Positions 11,389 to 24,113 of a stretch of 64,000 bases of DNA are shown piece after piece. Below the pieces are notes generated by a model. It saw only the letters and a list, made by a program, of their open reading frames with translations, was not told where the DNA came from and did not search any database. The position numbers were made by a program, and so were the translations under genes. Within the stretch, counting starts at the first letter, position 1. Each line of letters opens with the position of its first letter. Source of the DNA: Bipolaris cookei (Eukaryota > Ascomycota > Dothideomycetes > Pleosporales > Pleosporaceae); NCBI GenBank assembly GCA_002286855.1, contig NRSV01000045.1, positions 186,001 through 250,000 on the forward strand. Direction: 5' to 3'.

Positions 11389-11983
11389 TGCTCCAGTTGG
11401 TCTGGGTTGTTCTGCTGGTGACTGGGGGATTATGAAGAGCTGAGCAGAGCAGAGCAGGGTAGGGCAGAAGGCAACAGAGCAGAGCAGAGCAAAAGAGAGG
11501 GCAGTGGATGGGTTGCAACGGCGGCCGAGGCGAGCGGGAGGGATAAAGTAAATAGTAGTGGAGCCGTAGTAGCGTATGGGGACCCTTAAATGCACCCTTG
11601 CACTGGCGATCTTGGGCGCGAGCGTAGAAGAAATCAATGGCCGTAGGTACGTGCGTATTCGTCTATCCCCAGTGCTTGGTCGGCAGCAGGCGAGGAAAAG
11701 CAGCAGGACGGGGCAGAAGCAAGAAAAGTAGGCGACGAGAAAGATAGGGCCACACTTGATGGGGGACCACTTGGACCGCGGCTCGGAAGTTCCAGATTAC
11801 ATGCATACTTATCCATCTGCACCACTACGTCTACTAAAATGACCGTCTGATACTAGCCCGGCCTGTAGATTTCGTCACTCTTCGATATCTGCCGATGCTG
11901 GCCAGGGCCTCGAGACGCCAATCTTCCCTAGGCCTTGCGCCCGCCGCCTTGTAGGTTCCAATTTCTCTCGCCCTGCGCCCGCC
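11389..11983. promoter_or_regulatory. Divergent promoter between the Gln-rich gene and KTI12
   Basis: About 0.6 kb separates two start codons pointing away from each other. On the minus strand it carries a pyrimidine-rich tract with repeated GCTCT (11436-11490), typical of strongly expressed fungal promoters or leaders. Confidence 0.5.
11436..11490. repeat. Imperfect AGAGC pentamer repeat
   Basis: AGAGC or near copies recur in two blocks (about 11436-11456 and 11474-11490) separated by a GGTAGGGCAGAAGGC spacer. They lie in the leader of the Gln-rich gene, where they read as CT-rich sequence. Confidence 0.6.
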
Positions 11984-13084
11984 ATGCCTGTATGTCCTCG
12001 TCCAACCTTCCCCAGACTCGCTAATTACTGACGCCCGCCAGCTCATCTTAATCTCAGGTTCCACCCTCCCATCCCCCCATCTCATGCCCCCGCCGCCACT
12101 CTCGCTAACCCGCCCAAAGGTTTCCCTTCCGCGGGCAAAACCACCAGAGCCCGACAACTTCAGCAATTTTTCGAGTCAAAGATTGCCAGCGCTCCTCCTG
12201 ATGCCCGCACGTCCCGCCTAAAGGTGCATCTTATCAATGACCAGACTCTCGGCGTGCCGCGCTCCGTCTACCGTACGGCCAGAGCCGAAAAGGATGCACG
12301 TGCGGAAGAATATTCTGCCGTCAAGAGAGCCTTGTCACGGGATGACATCGTTATCGCAGATGGCCTGAACTACATCAAGGGGTTTCGCTACCAATTGTAC
12401 TGCGAGGCCAAAGCCCTACAGACCCCCAGCTGCGTGGTCAGTACAGCATTGTCGCTTCCAAGTCACCACGCTAACAGTCCTAGAGCTGCACGTAGGTACA
12501 CCGCCCGACCGATGTCGCGAGAACAACAAGAAACTCTTGGCGGACGAGGAGAGCGACGGCGGATATGAAGAGGATGTCTTTGAGAACCTCATCTTCCGAT
12601 ACGAAGAACCCAATGGCATGACGCGCTGGGACAGTCCATTGTTCATCGTGGTTGAAGAAGACGAGACGCCACCATGCGACCAGATATGGGAAGCTATGAT
12701 TGGCAGTGACGGCAAGATAAAGACTGTCAGGCCCAACATGGCGACAGTGCTGGTGCGTGTTTTGGGTCCTTCTCGTTACACCAATCTAACCTCCTATAGA
12801 AACCGGCGACTGAGCAAAACTACCTCTACGAACTTGACAAGACGACGTCGGACATTCTCACGCAGATAATGGTCTACCAGAAAGACCACGCTGGTGAAGG
12901 AGGCGGACAAATAGCCGTAGCAGATGTTGAGAAGCCCATTGAACTGCCTGCGACGCCAATGACTCTACCACAACTTCAGCGCATACGACGCCAGTTCATC
13001 ACCCTAAATCGACAACACAGCTTTTCCAAGGCGAGGATAAAGGAGGTCTTTGTCGACTACTTGAACGCCGAGTTTCTGCGCTAG
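11984..13084 (+). CDS. KTI12: Kti12, Elongator-associated P-loop protein
   Basis: Five exons: 11984-11989 (6 nt), 12042-12057 (16 nt), 12120-12436, 12486-12752 and 12800-13084, encoding 296 residues. Joining the two micro-exons to exon 3 rebuilds the P-loop GFPSAGKT at residues 8-15, directly after MPLILIS, as in Kti12 proteins. Later come NDQTLGVPR, the ADGLNYIKGFRYQLYCEAKA block, and CVLHVGTPPDRCRENN, all typical. Kti12 is an ATPase that binds tRNA and regulates Elongator, which modifies wobble uridine. Intron 1 has a GTATGT donor and TACTGAC branch; intron 2 has a weaker GTTCCA donor with a GCTAAC branch. The last exon lacks obvious extra domains. Confidence 0.93.
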
Positions 13085-15250
13085 GGCCGTTGCAGCCATC
13101 TGTGCATGTGCAGGGACAGTCGTTTCCAGGGCTGCCTTGTTCAAACAAACTATGTAGGCGCGCCCCGATGTCGGAATTATATCCCCAATAGAAAAAAGAT
13201 TGTGTGATGCTAGTAAACATTCTGTTCAAGAAGAAAAAAACCCTACCATCCCTTCCTCCAGCCTCCGGCTTTCCCCAACCCTGCAGGGCCTCCGCGCTAC
13301 CGCTGCAAAAAACTTCGGTATCGCCAATGCACGGCGCTGTCGTCCTGATCCAACGACATAGCCCACTACCTCGCTTAACAAACAAACATTGCATGATACG
13401 TACCCGTTTTTCCATCTTGTTCTGCCCCGCTCCCCCCAGTTCTACACTCTTCTCTACATAGACACTAGCTTTTCTTCCGACTCGCGTGCGCAAAACCATG
13501 TGCAACTGACGCCATTCCCACGTCCACACCAACCGGGGGCACGTGCGGATCCGCGCAACTGCATCATGTGTGTGTGTGTGTATAGGACGATTTGCACACA
13601 ATCATTCTCATAGGCTGCGGAGGGAAATAAATACCCTACCTTGATAAACTGCTACCTAAACTGTGTCTAGTAGGAATATCTACTTACGCGGGGGGGGGGG
13701 AGGGGCGGATTTGCTGGTGATTTCCTTGTACGCAATGTAATTGTAATGGTACCCCTGGTGCGTATAACGTTGGCTGCGTCATATGGATTCCTGTTAGAGT
13801 ATGTTGAAGGTATGTGAATTGCCGGCGATCACGATTGCGATCGTGATGAGTGTGGTGGGAGGAAGGTCGTGTGTGTGTGTGGATCGGAGTGAGGTCATTT
13901 GGACGGGTGACCCCTTGTACTTCTGGGGCGAATGAGGAGGTTCTCCGAATTATTATTATTATTATTATTATTGCTTCACTGAAGAAACAGGAAACATCTC
14001 GTAGACAAGATGTAGGAAGGTGGAATGTTGGGTCTGTATGATGATGATTGCCAGAGGAAATCAAGAACCACGAAACCTTTTTTCCCCACCACACCCCTCA
14101 TAACCCTTGCAAAGGGCCTAAGCCCCCAGGAATCTTCCTCCAAACCCACACGATTTTTTACCTTGCATAAAAATCCCCACGTGTAAGACCACGAGGCGCT
14201 GCACGACTGGTTCGTCCATGACGTTTCCCTTGTTTACTTGTTTGCATCATCCCAGTATCACACCACATTCCATGTTCCGTGCTTATGTTCCATGTCAAGT
14301 AAGCAACGCGCTCAATCCCTAATCCCCTCCCTACTTACATTCTGGAAGATGTCGGTACGTACGACCGAGACCACCTAGGCACCTCTGTGTAAGACTTCCA
14401 TTTCCAACAACTGTGCTTATACTACATATGTTCACTAGTGCTAAGTACGAGTATGTATATTGTTTGTTTCAGCCGTGACTACCCATGTGGCGCACATGTG
14501 GCTGAACTTGCAGAACATGATTCGATTTTTTTCCTTTTGTCCGGAGAGGCTCGCCGGACAAGGGGGTCGGTTGGTAGTTGAGGGATTCGGGAGAGAGAGC
14601 GGTGAGAAACGGGCCAATTCGGTGCCGGATGAACGAACAACTTTCTTGTGAAAAAAAGTGTGCGAGAGGTTTTGGAAGAATGGGGACCTGAGCAGGCGAG
14701 TGTGTGTTAGGGTAAAGCTTCGGATTCATAAATTCTCCTTCAGCCCTGTGCGCTGTGTCTGGAGTAATTTAGGCTATTTGTGATGTATTTCTGGGTACAA
14801 TGGTAATTAATGTGAAACCTGGGGTATACAGAGCGAAATGAGATACTTGGTATTTTGCCAGGTACCATGCTAGGAAGGTATTTTGGAGGGTAATGTAGGA
14901 TAAATTGAATGATTGTTGTTTCGAAAGTGAAAAGATGAAAGATATTCGAGGAGACACGTGATATTTGAATCATTACGAAACTGAAAAAGATTATATGCAA
15001 TAACGAACCCTACATTCGGTCAAATGGAAACAACAGAAGGAAGAAAACTCGGAACCTCATCCTCCCAGTGGCGTTTTTGCTCTCGTAGAGAGCTTGGTAT
15101 CTCAAATAGATAACAAAATAACTAAGAATGAAATCAAACTGTGAATCATGTCGAAAGCACTCCAAAGTCCCTAGATGCCTATTTGTAGTAGACGTATATC
15201 TTCCAATATACAAACATATCATCATGTCATCTCATCATTATACTTATGCC
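13085..15250. other. Gene-poor intergenic region with microsatellites
   Basis: About 2.2 kb between the convergent KTI12 and facB/cat8 genes. It contains a (GT)n run near 13566-13580, a G run at 13690-13700 and a (TTA)n run at 13949-13972. No gene is supported; longer frames here have no recognisable protein character. Confidence 0.6.
13949..13972. repeat. (TTA)n microsatellite
   Basis: About eight consecutive TTA/ATT units in non-coding sequence between KTI12 and the facB/cat8 gene. Confidence 0.85.
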
Positions 15251-18099
15251 TCACAACCCGCAGTAGTTGCTGTCGAGCCCAACCAGATTCGCAGCATCCT
15301 CGTAATCACCAGGGATCATGATACCAGGGTATATTCTATCGCTACCAGGTGTAGACCCGTAGTCGCAGGCAGCATTGTTGAATTCTTCTCCACTGGTCAA
15401 ACTTTCATCGCTGAAGCTGAGAACACTCTGGGGCGGCGGAGCCTCGGAGGCGTAACTGCTCCAATTCCAAACGTTGGGCGACCATGTCATCTTGCTGTCG
15501 GTAGTAGCTGATAAAGGTGTCATGTCGAGCAGAGCGTCAGCTGGTGGACCACCATAGATGGTGTCGTAGATGTTTGTTTGTCCATTGTCCATTGACGAGA
15601 GAAGACGCTCCCAATCTGCTGGCGAAACCTCAGACTTGATAGCTTGGTTGTTATTTGAAATCATATAACCAGATAATGGATCCATCGGGAAAGACATGTA
15701 GTCGATATTGCGTTGCTGCTGCTGCTGCTGCTGACTGACAGGTTGACTGGCAGGTTGACTTGGGCGGCGCTTGTTTGGCATTGAAAAGGATGCACGGTGA
15801 GACAATGGGCTCAAAGTTGGCTCCGAGCGGGCAGTTGGGGGTTCTGACCGAATTGAAGATAAACTCGTTGACGAGTGGTTAGGATGAGAGCCTACACGGG
15901 GCGAAAGGGCAGGAAGTGTTGCACGACGAGGTTCCCGAACGTCTGCACGAGTAGCTTTCAAAGCACCTGGGGAGAAGCGTGCTGCTAAAGCCTTGAGCGA
16001 CTTTTGTGTGGCACGGAAAGTATCCAAAGGCGCGCCCACATCTTGATCAGAGTTGTGCCGCAAAAGGGGCGGTGCAGGCATATGATCCACGTTCGGTACA
16101 GCCACGATGCCACAGCCTATCCGGCGGAACTCAGGGTAGCCAGCGGCGTTTCCGTGCTCAAGCATGTCCATGACAGTACAAACGAGGCGGTTGCTTTCTT
16201 TGATGAGCTTGCCCTCGCGGGCCAGGTTGAATGCCTGGAAAAGCAGGCCGAAACCAGCTTGCACGAGAACCTCATTGCGATTGAGGCAGAAGGAGAAGCT
16301 GAGTTTTCGTTCAGCGAGGAGCTCAAAAATCTGCACAATGTGTTTACAGGCATCGCCGATGGCTACCACAGCTGAAGACGCTCTGTCGCTGAGATTGGCG
16401 ATAACAGCTGGACGGTACACCAGAGCTCTGATGTGGTGATATGCAAGAGACTAGCATTGTTAATACTCAGGCACCTAGCTCCATGTGAGTTGTACATACC
16501 AAAATGGGTGAACGGCTGCTGGTGACGTTGGTGCTCGGTTTGTCTTGTGCAAATGTGAGCTTGAGGTGCGGTGCAAGGTTGCTTTGCCAGTCCTCTAATT
16601 CATCGGCTAACGTCGCAATGGTGCGAAAAGAGATGTCATGCGACACCGATCCCGGATAGAGTTCCATGAGGACCCTGGACAAGATGCGTGACAGGCGGAA
16701 GAGCGCTAGCGCACTGGAGAGCTTGGTGTATTCGCCCGGCAATGTCGGCAGGAATCCCTTCTCTGTGACGTATTCGTCATCAGCGTCTACAGGATACTCA
16801 CAGTGCACATCTTCCTCGTGAATCAGTTTCGGAAGACCAATATGTGCAGCAGAAAAGCTATAGAGGATCAGCAACGTAGCGGCAATTTCTCGGTGACACA
16901 AACTTACCAGTCAACTGTGTAGAGTGACCAAAACGTCTTCTTGCGTGTTTCACATGTCAGCGCGTCAAGTGCGAAGCGCTTCTGGGACTGATGCAAGCCA
17001 AGACGTTGTGACAGGCCGACAGCCAAGCCTTTGTACTTGAGCAGCTGAGAGTAATCCGCTCTCAAGAGGCAGAAGATCTGAGCAAGAACAAGACACTGGA
17101 GAGTTGTTGTATCGTTGGCCATCAAGAAGCTCTTGATTGCGCTCTGCCATTGGGCTTCGAAAGAGTCGACATCTTGGCCGTCGCGAGGCTGCGAAGTATC
17201 AGTTTGTAATCAAGCACACGACAGGTTTCGGGTACGTACGTCGCTCGAAAGCGCAGCGATTCCAAAGACCAGGTTGAGTTGGGCAATGGACTTTTTGTCG
17301 GTCATAGTGTCTGGGCTTGCAACATATTGTTCGTATAGACCTAAGAAGGTTGGGCGATGGAGGATTGGGAATAAGGGTGCCCACTCCTGGAAAAATATGT
17401 TGACCATCTGGTCTGAGACTAGGCGAGGAGGGGCCTTGAACGACACTGTACGTTTTGGTTGAGTGGCAGCTGGCTTTGCACCTGCGCCAAAGAAGACACC
17501 CGAATCAACGTCGGTTGAGAGTCTGCCTGCTTCTTGCACTTTTTGCTTGAAGGCCTCTGCGAAATGTCAGACATGGGCGCTGCCAGAGAGGGAGTAGAGA
17601 TCGTACCAACAAGTGTTCGTCCGGCCGAACTGCCTACAAAGTAAGAATCATGATTCACATCGTCGAGTAAATGTGGCACCTGCTGGACCTTAAACGTGTC
17701 GTCCTTCTCTTGTGACTCTTCACGACCTTCCGATGTTCCCGGAGATTGCGGCGATGTTCGTCTTGCAGGTGCTTGCGATACTGGAGAATGTGAGTGGATC
17801 CGCGATAGCATGTCAATCTTCTCGTCCTTTTCATCGAGTAGTTCTTTAAGTTCCCGAACTTCCCCTTCCAAAGCACGGACACGCTCTTCTAAAGACTCCG
17901 TGTATCCTCTGGGAAAAGCACGACGGCTGAGCTTGTCACTCGTCTTGCACTCGAATCCAACATTTGTACATTGTGTGCAACTGGGGCGGATACCGTCGCA
18001 TCGTATCTTTTTGGAGCGACAACGATCGCAGGCTTGGGCGATGCGGCTCTGGCAGCCTGAGCCGACTTTGATTACCTTCATGGGCAAGATTCCAGGCAT
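15251..18099 (-). CDS. facB: FacB/Cat8-type Zn2Cys6 regulator of acetate and gluconeogenic genes
   Basis: Five exons: 18099-17607, 17556-17240, 17188-16908, 16857-16500 and 16450-15251, encoding 882 residues. The N-terminus MPGILPMKVIKVG is followed by the zinc cluster at residues 24-51 (Cys 24, 27, 34, 41, 44, 51), then RAFPRGYTESLEERVRALE leading into a coiled coil (about 65-95), as in A. nidulans FacB and yeast Cat8. The fungal-specific domain spans exons 2-5 (FFQEWAPLFPILHRPTF, TRKKTFWSLYTVDCFSAAHIGLP across an intron). The tail is acidic, with a short Gln run coded by CAG repeats near 15715-15731. FacB/Cat8 activates acetyl-CoA synthetase and the glyoxylate and gluconeogenic genes under Snf1 control. 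SNF4, a subunit of that kinase, lies 13 kb away. cat8 is the alternative symbol. Confidence 0.93.
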
Positions 18100-19457
18100 A
18101 GTGGCGACAATTTCGTGTCTGCGCGTCGTGGATAGTGTGGAAGTGCTGCTTGTCGTAGGCCCAACGGGCAGTCGCTAATAGGTAGTGTTGGGTCCTGTCA
18201 TCCGATGCTCCGGTGTTCCTAGGTTTGCGCAAAGCGTGTAGTCGGCGGAGTTTGGCTGTTGTTGGTGTCAAGAGACGTGTGCTGGTGTCACAGTGTAGAT
18301 ACAGCCGGTTAAAGTCGAGGTGAGTGTGTGCCCAGATTGTACGAGGGGGTAAAGCTGAGCGGGAGAATCGGAGCGGCCTGGCAAATGTACATAAAGCTGC
18401 CACCTGCCACCCTGGTCTAGTCAGATCCTGGGGAATTTGTGGGTGGCTGCGGGGGTGGAAAGGCGCCATCCCAATCCCATCAGGCCACAGACGAGCAGCA
18501 AGCGTCTTTGCCGACACATTTTCGCTCATCACTAGCCACCAAACCTTAATCATGACTGGCTGCGATCAGCATGCGGGGTTGACTGCTGCTTGACGGCCGT
18601 TCTCGGCGTCCCTCATCGCGTGTAATGATCGGCCCTTTGGTCCTTCACGGAGTGTTGGTTTCGACGAAACAACATGAAAGATGTCAGCCACAGTGCTCCT
18701 ATTGGGCCTCCTCCCCCTCGTATGCCTTGTGACACGCTAGACCTGCGTAGAACTGTCTGTATTGGATCCGACCCACGAGTCATCTTCATGGAGGGTATAG
18801 TATAGGCCTTTTCGCTAAGAACCACACCTCATTTGCTGCTCGTGTTCATATACACTACTGTATGTACTCAATATCTACTCCATGTGCGTGTTACCCTTGC
18901 TACGGGCTTTTTGGATTTATCCAAGCAAACCGGCGCAATCCTGGACTACCTTGACATTGTTCTAGAAGAATGCTGCTTAGTACACAACGTGACAAGCGGT
19001 TGATCCCACTCAAGCCATGAGGATCACTCATATTAGCTTTGCAGCAAAGAAGTTTTGCACGCCATTCATTGGTATTGGGTAGTTGATCTGTGTTGAACGT
19101 ACGACGTGGCGTGATCGTATTATCTACACAGTATACATACTACGACTCTTTATGACAGCTGAAGCTATACTCTAGTATTAAATACCTGTGCGCCAACCAT
19201 AGTAGAAAGTGTATTATCAGACGAGTGAGCGACAGGATATGCATGGCAGGAAATCACTGCTTCGTCGTGTGTTTTATTGTAGATGCGCTTGCTTCCGAAT
19301 GACCCGTCACTAATATCGCCATGCCTATTAGATGGCAAATAGGATTGGATTGATCTATGTGTGTTCAAGAAAAATCAACTTCTTCCTCCTGTTCATCCAT
19401 ACCCAAATAGTGTATGACAGTAGGTGAGTCTAACAATCTTGCTCTCTGTCGTCAACG
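18100..19457. other. Intergenic, facB/cat8 promoter side
   Basis: About 1.36 kb containing the upstream region of the FacB-type gene and the 3' flank of the SET-domain gene, both on the minus strand. No gene, RNA or repeat was recognised. Confidence 0.6.
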
Positions 19458-21110
19458 TCAGTCAGTGTCTGTTCCTTGTTGCACGTGGCAGCTGTGGGGA
19501 CGCGTTCTGCACGTGTGGCCGATCAAGCGCACGTTGCCGACCTGCACCAACATGCACTTGGCAAACCAGGCGGTGAGGATTGTATCCTACAACTAAACAA
19601 TGAAACTATGTAACCATTTTGAAACGTAGGACGTGAAGCGCAAGAAGAAGGGATATTACTCACCTGTTTGTCAAAGACGGATGTGGCACGTTGAAGCATG
19701 TCCAGTTCTAAGCTTCGGAGCTGCTCTGCTAGTTTCCATGGTAGTTCGCGAATAGTGTCCTCACGCTTGATGCCTTCAGCACCCCTGAGCGCCTCGATCT
19801 GCGTATCAATGCGGGCTTGCAAAAGGACTGTTGCACGCAGTTGGAAGACATCCCAAGTTGCTTCCTCTTCAAGATATTTTGGTAGCTTAGAGGTATCCAG
19901 CTCACTCTCTCTCCAAAAACCCTGGATGCTTTTCTTGCCATCGGTGGTTTGTCTGACCTTAAAGTCTAAACCGTCTTCCTCGTTGACTACGACGAGCCAT
20001 ATGAAGTCACCCTCCCAATCTATTTCGCCGTCTTTCTCGAAGATGCGGAATCCTGGTGCTTCTGTTGAGACATACATTTTTGCAGGTCTGAGAGGATCAT
20101 CGTCTGGAATATCAAGATCCAGGAACATGACTTTTGCAGAAGTCATACCATCTTCGAGGAATCCATATGAGAAGATGTTTTCACACGCGCCTTTATCGTC
20201 ACCGTACCTACGATTGTCAGCGCATTGTTTTGGTCCGTTTCTATCGACATACGTGATTGTTATTTCGCCCCCTTGTTCAATATTTTGGTCTTCTCGAAGT
20301 AGGAGCAGGCCATTTCCGTTGCTATCTGTTTCATATAAGGCGGCTGTGGCATTGCCCGATGCGTGATTGGCCATATCAACGCATGGCATCATGCAATCGC
20401 CAGCACCTGGAAATTCCAAGGCTCTGGACCTGTACATGGCATCAACTCGCATCCAATCATCAAAGGTGAGCATGCCGTCTTCTTCGTCCCACCAAAAGCT
20501 ATTGCACCATGGGATGGATTCTGTAGCGGTTCGCAAGTTCTCAAACTCGCGCAGTAGACTGTTGAGCTTTGCGCTGACAGCAGGTTTGAGCGTAGTTCCG
20601 ACCAGAAGCTCCCGCTCCTCCTCTGTCCAAAAGGTGGGAAGAAGCTCATCTGGGAGAAACTTGATATACTGTGTTAGAGGATTCAGTAGACCCACATCCT
20701 TTGTGTCTGGGCAGCAGATGGTAGCTTGAAGGAGTAGGAATGAAAGCACAGCGCCTCTTGTTGTCTGCAGAGTGTTACTATTACGAGTACTCTATGGGCT
20801 GCCAAAGTCTATCACGCACCCTTCCGAAGTCTCCAAGGGCTTCAAGAAGACCATGCAAACGATGATCCGACTTTGCAAGGAGATCTATATTTTGACGAGA
20901 GATGATAAGTTCTTTGGGCACTACGATGAGAGGTTCGACATTGCTTCCTTGGAGGTTCTGGTCGGCGATGACGGTTGAACCTCTGTCCTCATGGCCAGGC
21001 AGGGGACCAATTTTCACCTTGTTGAAGGCGACGCCGTGAAAAGTGGCCCATGTAGGCAGTGCGTCAATGGGCTGTTTGAGCCATCCCTCGGTTCTACCTC
21101 TGCGTATCAT
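19458..21110 (-). CDS. SET-domain protein methyltransferase (RuBisCO-LSMT/SETD6-like class)
   Basis: Four exons: 21110-20820, 20764-20253, 20207-19664 and 19586-19458, encoding 491 residues. It is a split SET domain of the kind found in Rkm/SETD-type enzymes that methylate lysines on ribosomal or other non-histone proteins. The core motif DMANHASG sits at about residues 227-234 and ENIFSYGF at 277-284, with the catalytic-type Tyr near 282. A helical substrate-binding region follows (ALRGAEGIKREDTIRELPWK). The 45-nt intron 2 (20208-20252) has a GTATGT donor, a GCTGAC branch and TAG, and removing it joins ITITYGDDKG; it is divisible by three and has no stop. The first ATG after an in-frame stop was used. 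The exact substrate is unknown. Confidence 0.85.
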
Positions 21111-22059
21111 TTCCACGAGATGGTTCTGTGGATGGATGGATATTGTTTTGATGAGGTGTGGGGGGAGTTTAGTCGCAGTCGTCAGGTGATGTTATGTTCT
21201 ACAAGGTGCATGTTTGGCGATGGCCAATAAGCGTCTTATCGATACCGTGGGAGGCATGTATACGTATTTGTATATGCTTACCCACACAACACCACACAAC
21301 ACCAGTTCCCCTGCAGGACAGCTGCAGCCATGGCAATCGGGGCGAAGCCACATCGGCAGACCTGCGCGCTCGTGTGACGGGTGTCAGCATTACCATGGCA
21401 GCCGAGTGGCAGCAATGGCGGCATGATGGAGACGCAGATGCAGATGGGCGGTGGCACTGGACCCTGTGAGGTCATGTAGGAGGAACGACAGCTGCAGGGA
21501 GAAGGCCGACAGCATTGGTTTCCCAAGAGACGAGAGCAGTCCAGGCCGAGTAGAGACGGGCTACAAGTGGCCAGCTCAGCGGTGCATGTTGCAGGAGCAT
21601 AACAACGGGCAGTGCGGCGGATGGGCAGTAGGGGAGGGCGGCCGCTCGTGCCTTGTTGTCATGGCGCTCGGGCCTCAGCGTCCAAAGTTGTTGTGATGCT
21701 GTTGGTGGGTGTGCCGAAACCATGGAGCGGAGCTAGTGCCGCCGTCCGTGCACCTGTAAACAACAACAACACCGACATGTGCTTAAACTTGCAACCACTC
21801 CCGCACCACGGCCATCTCTACCATTATTCCTTAACCCAGACCGCAGCAGGAACAGCAGACGGCCTTCTCGCCATCTCGCCGCCAGCCTCTCCTCCACCAC
21901 CAGCTCTCCGCCCGCCTCCGCTGCGCCACGCCGCCGAGTCTGCTGCTCTCATCCCAAGTCGGCTTCTCGTGACGCTCTGCTATCCTCGTGCGCCGTAGCC
22001 CATCGCCGCTTCCTTCCGCTGTAACAGGCAAGCACTTTGAGAGTCGCCCCTTCCTGTTC
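21111..22059. promoter_or_regulatory. Divergent promoter between the SET gene and CDC14
   Basis: About 0.95 kb separates two outward-facing start codons. It includes a CACACAACAC direct repeat near 21283-21302 and is CT-rich close to the CDC14 start. No gene is supported inside. Confidence 0.5.
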
Positions 22060-24113
22060 ATGTCTTCGCACCGCGAGCGGACTTCCAAAATGCCTCGCGC
22101 GTCCACGACCAGCTATGGCCAGGTCATCGAGGTGAGCACCAAAACAACCACCAAAACAATGCGCCATTGGACCAAATGCTGATCCTCGCGCCTCTTAGTA
22201 CATCCAAGACCGTCTCTACCTGGCCTCGTACACGTATGCTCCGGATGCGTCTACCCCATTCCCTTACCCCAAACAGTCCCAGTCGCCGTCCAAGCGGTCG
22301 TCGCGCGCCCATGGTGGCCCTACAGCTCCAGCACACAAGGTGCTCCCGCCTGTCTACTTCAGTATTGACAAGACACTCTTGTACAATGCCTTCCACGGTG
22401 ACTTTGGCCCACTGCACATTGGTCATCTGTACCGCTTCGCCGTGCAGCTGCACGAGGTCCTAGGCGACCCCGCCAACGAGGATCGCGCAGTTGTCTTCTG
22501 GAGCAACGCCGATTCGAGGAGTAAGAACACTCCATCTCTGCCGCTTTTGCGCACCAATTAACATGCCTAGGTCGCGCAAACGCTGCTTGTATCCTGGCAT
22601 GCTACATGGTGCTTATCCAGTCATGGCCACCTCACCTGGCCCTAGCACCCATTGCACAAATGGATCCCCCCTGCATGCCCTTCCGCGACGCCGGCTACAG
22701 CCAGGCCGACTATGTGCTCAACATCCAGGATGTCATCTACGGTGTATGGAAAGCCAAGGAAGAAGGCCTCTGCGGACTCAAGGATTTCAGTCTGGAGGAG
22801 TATGTGTGTCCTTTTTGCTTCTGCTCACAGCTGCTAACCTGGTCAGATACGAAAAGTATGAGCGCGTAGACATGGGAGATTTCAACTGGATCACCCCCGA
22901 CTTCCTTGCCTTTGCCTCGCCGCAACAGAAGCCCACACACGAGATCCCCGCCTCCTCACCCATGTATGCGACGCTTCCTTCCAACATTGCCGAGATCCAA
23001 AGATCCGACCTTCCTAGCCCTTTCAAGAACGTACTTTCACATTTCTGCGCGCGCAACGTCGGCCTTGTCGTTCGATTAAACTCGGAGCTGTACTCGTCCT
23101 CATACTTTACTAAGCTGGGCATTCAGCACTTGAACATGATCTTCGACGATGGAACATGCCCGCCCCTATCCCTTGTTCGCAAGTTTGTCAATCTTGCACA
23201 CGAGATGATCACTGTACAAAAGCGAGGCATCGCCGTCCACTGCAAAGCTGGTCTTGGACGAACTGGTTGCCTCATTGGAGCATATCTCATCTACAAGCAT
23301 GGCTTTACTGCCAACGAGATCATCGCCTACATGCGATTCATGCGCCCAGGAATGGTCGTGGGTCCTCAACAGCACTGGCTACACCTGAACCAGGGCACTT
23401 TCCGCGAGTGGTGGTACGAGGACACTATGAAAGCCAAGTATGCTCAAATGGTGCCTTCCACACCCACAAAGTCATCGCACAAGCAACGTCTTGCTAGCAA
23501 CGGACAAACCTTCACTCCCCCCAACGGATCGCAGAAGCGCGCAGCTCTGGGCGAGATTGAGTCGAACGAGCGAAGTAATTCGGGACACATTGGCGTACTA
23601 GACGACAATCTGCCTGCGCCGACGCCTGGCCAGCCGCGAAAGACTAGCAAGCTTTACGGCAACGGATCGCGACAATCGCCGCAGCGCATTGACGAGAACG
23701 AGCCATTCACAAAGTCGCACACAGAGGTGAGGGCAGATATTACACGCTTCGACGGCGAGTCAGACGAGGAGTTCCACCTTCGCCAGATTGCGCGACGGAC
23801 ATCGTCGCGTTCACCCCAGCGCTCGCCCACCCTCAAGGATAAACAACGCCGTGCTTTCAGCACCACGTCTGTCATCCAGACTTCGGTAACGCACACCTCT
23901 TTTGGCTACGGCGAAGAGAGTGATCTCGAGAACACCGCACCAACCGGCGCGCGGCCAAAGACACCAAAGGAGAAGAGTGGCAATGGCAGCATCAGCATGA
24001 CCAAGGTGCGATCAAGCCCTTCACGGCGAAGCACCGACGGAAAGGCTGGTGTACGAAAAACTAGCGGCCGCGTCGGCAGCGTCGGCAACGCCATCTCACG
24101 AACCAAAGCATGA
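22060..24113 (+). CDS. CDC14: Cdc14 dual-specificity protein phosphatase
   Basis: Four exons: 22060-22131, 22199-22520, 22571-22799 and 22847-24113, encoding 629 residues. The N-terminal Cdc14 domain starts at YIQDRLYLASY. The catalytic domain contains the signature HCKAGLGRTG at about residues 339-348, with nucleophile Cys340 and Arg346, followed by the family's RPGMVVGPQQHWL. The long tail after about residue 390 is disordered, basic and Ser/Pro-rich, with several SPxR/SPQR sites fitting Cdk control and nucleolar or nuclear targeting. Cdc14 reverses Cdk phosphorylation at mitotic exit and in cytokinesis. The exon 3 donor GTATGT was chosen because it restores LEEYEKYERVDMGD. A second in-frame ATG ten codons in is an alternative start. 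Confidence 0.95.

Noticed and set aside
12999..13601. 200-codon minus-strand frame
   Set aside because: Antisense to the last KTI12 exon and its 3' flank; no family resemblance.
13690..13700. G run (and a similar one at 47691-47702)
   Set aside because: Possible G-rich structure, but simple homopolymers are common and prone to sequencing error.
19698..20366. 222-codon plus-strand frame
   Set aside because: Complement of the SET-domain exons; Ser-rich composition is a mirror effect.
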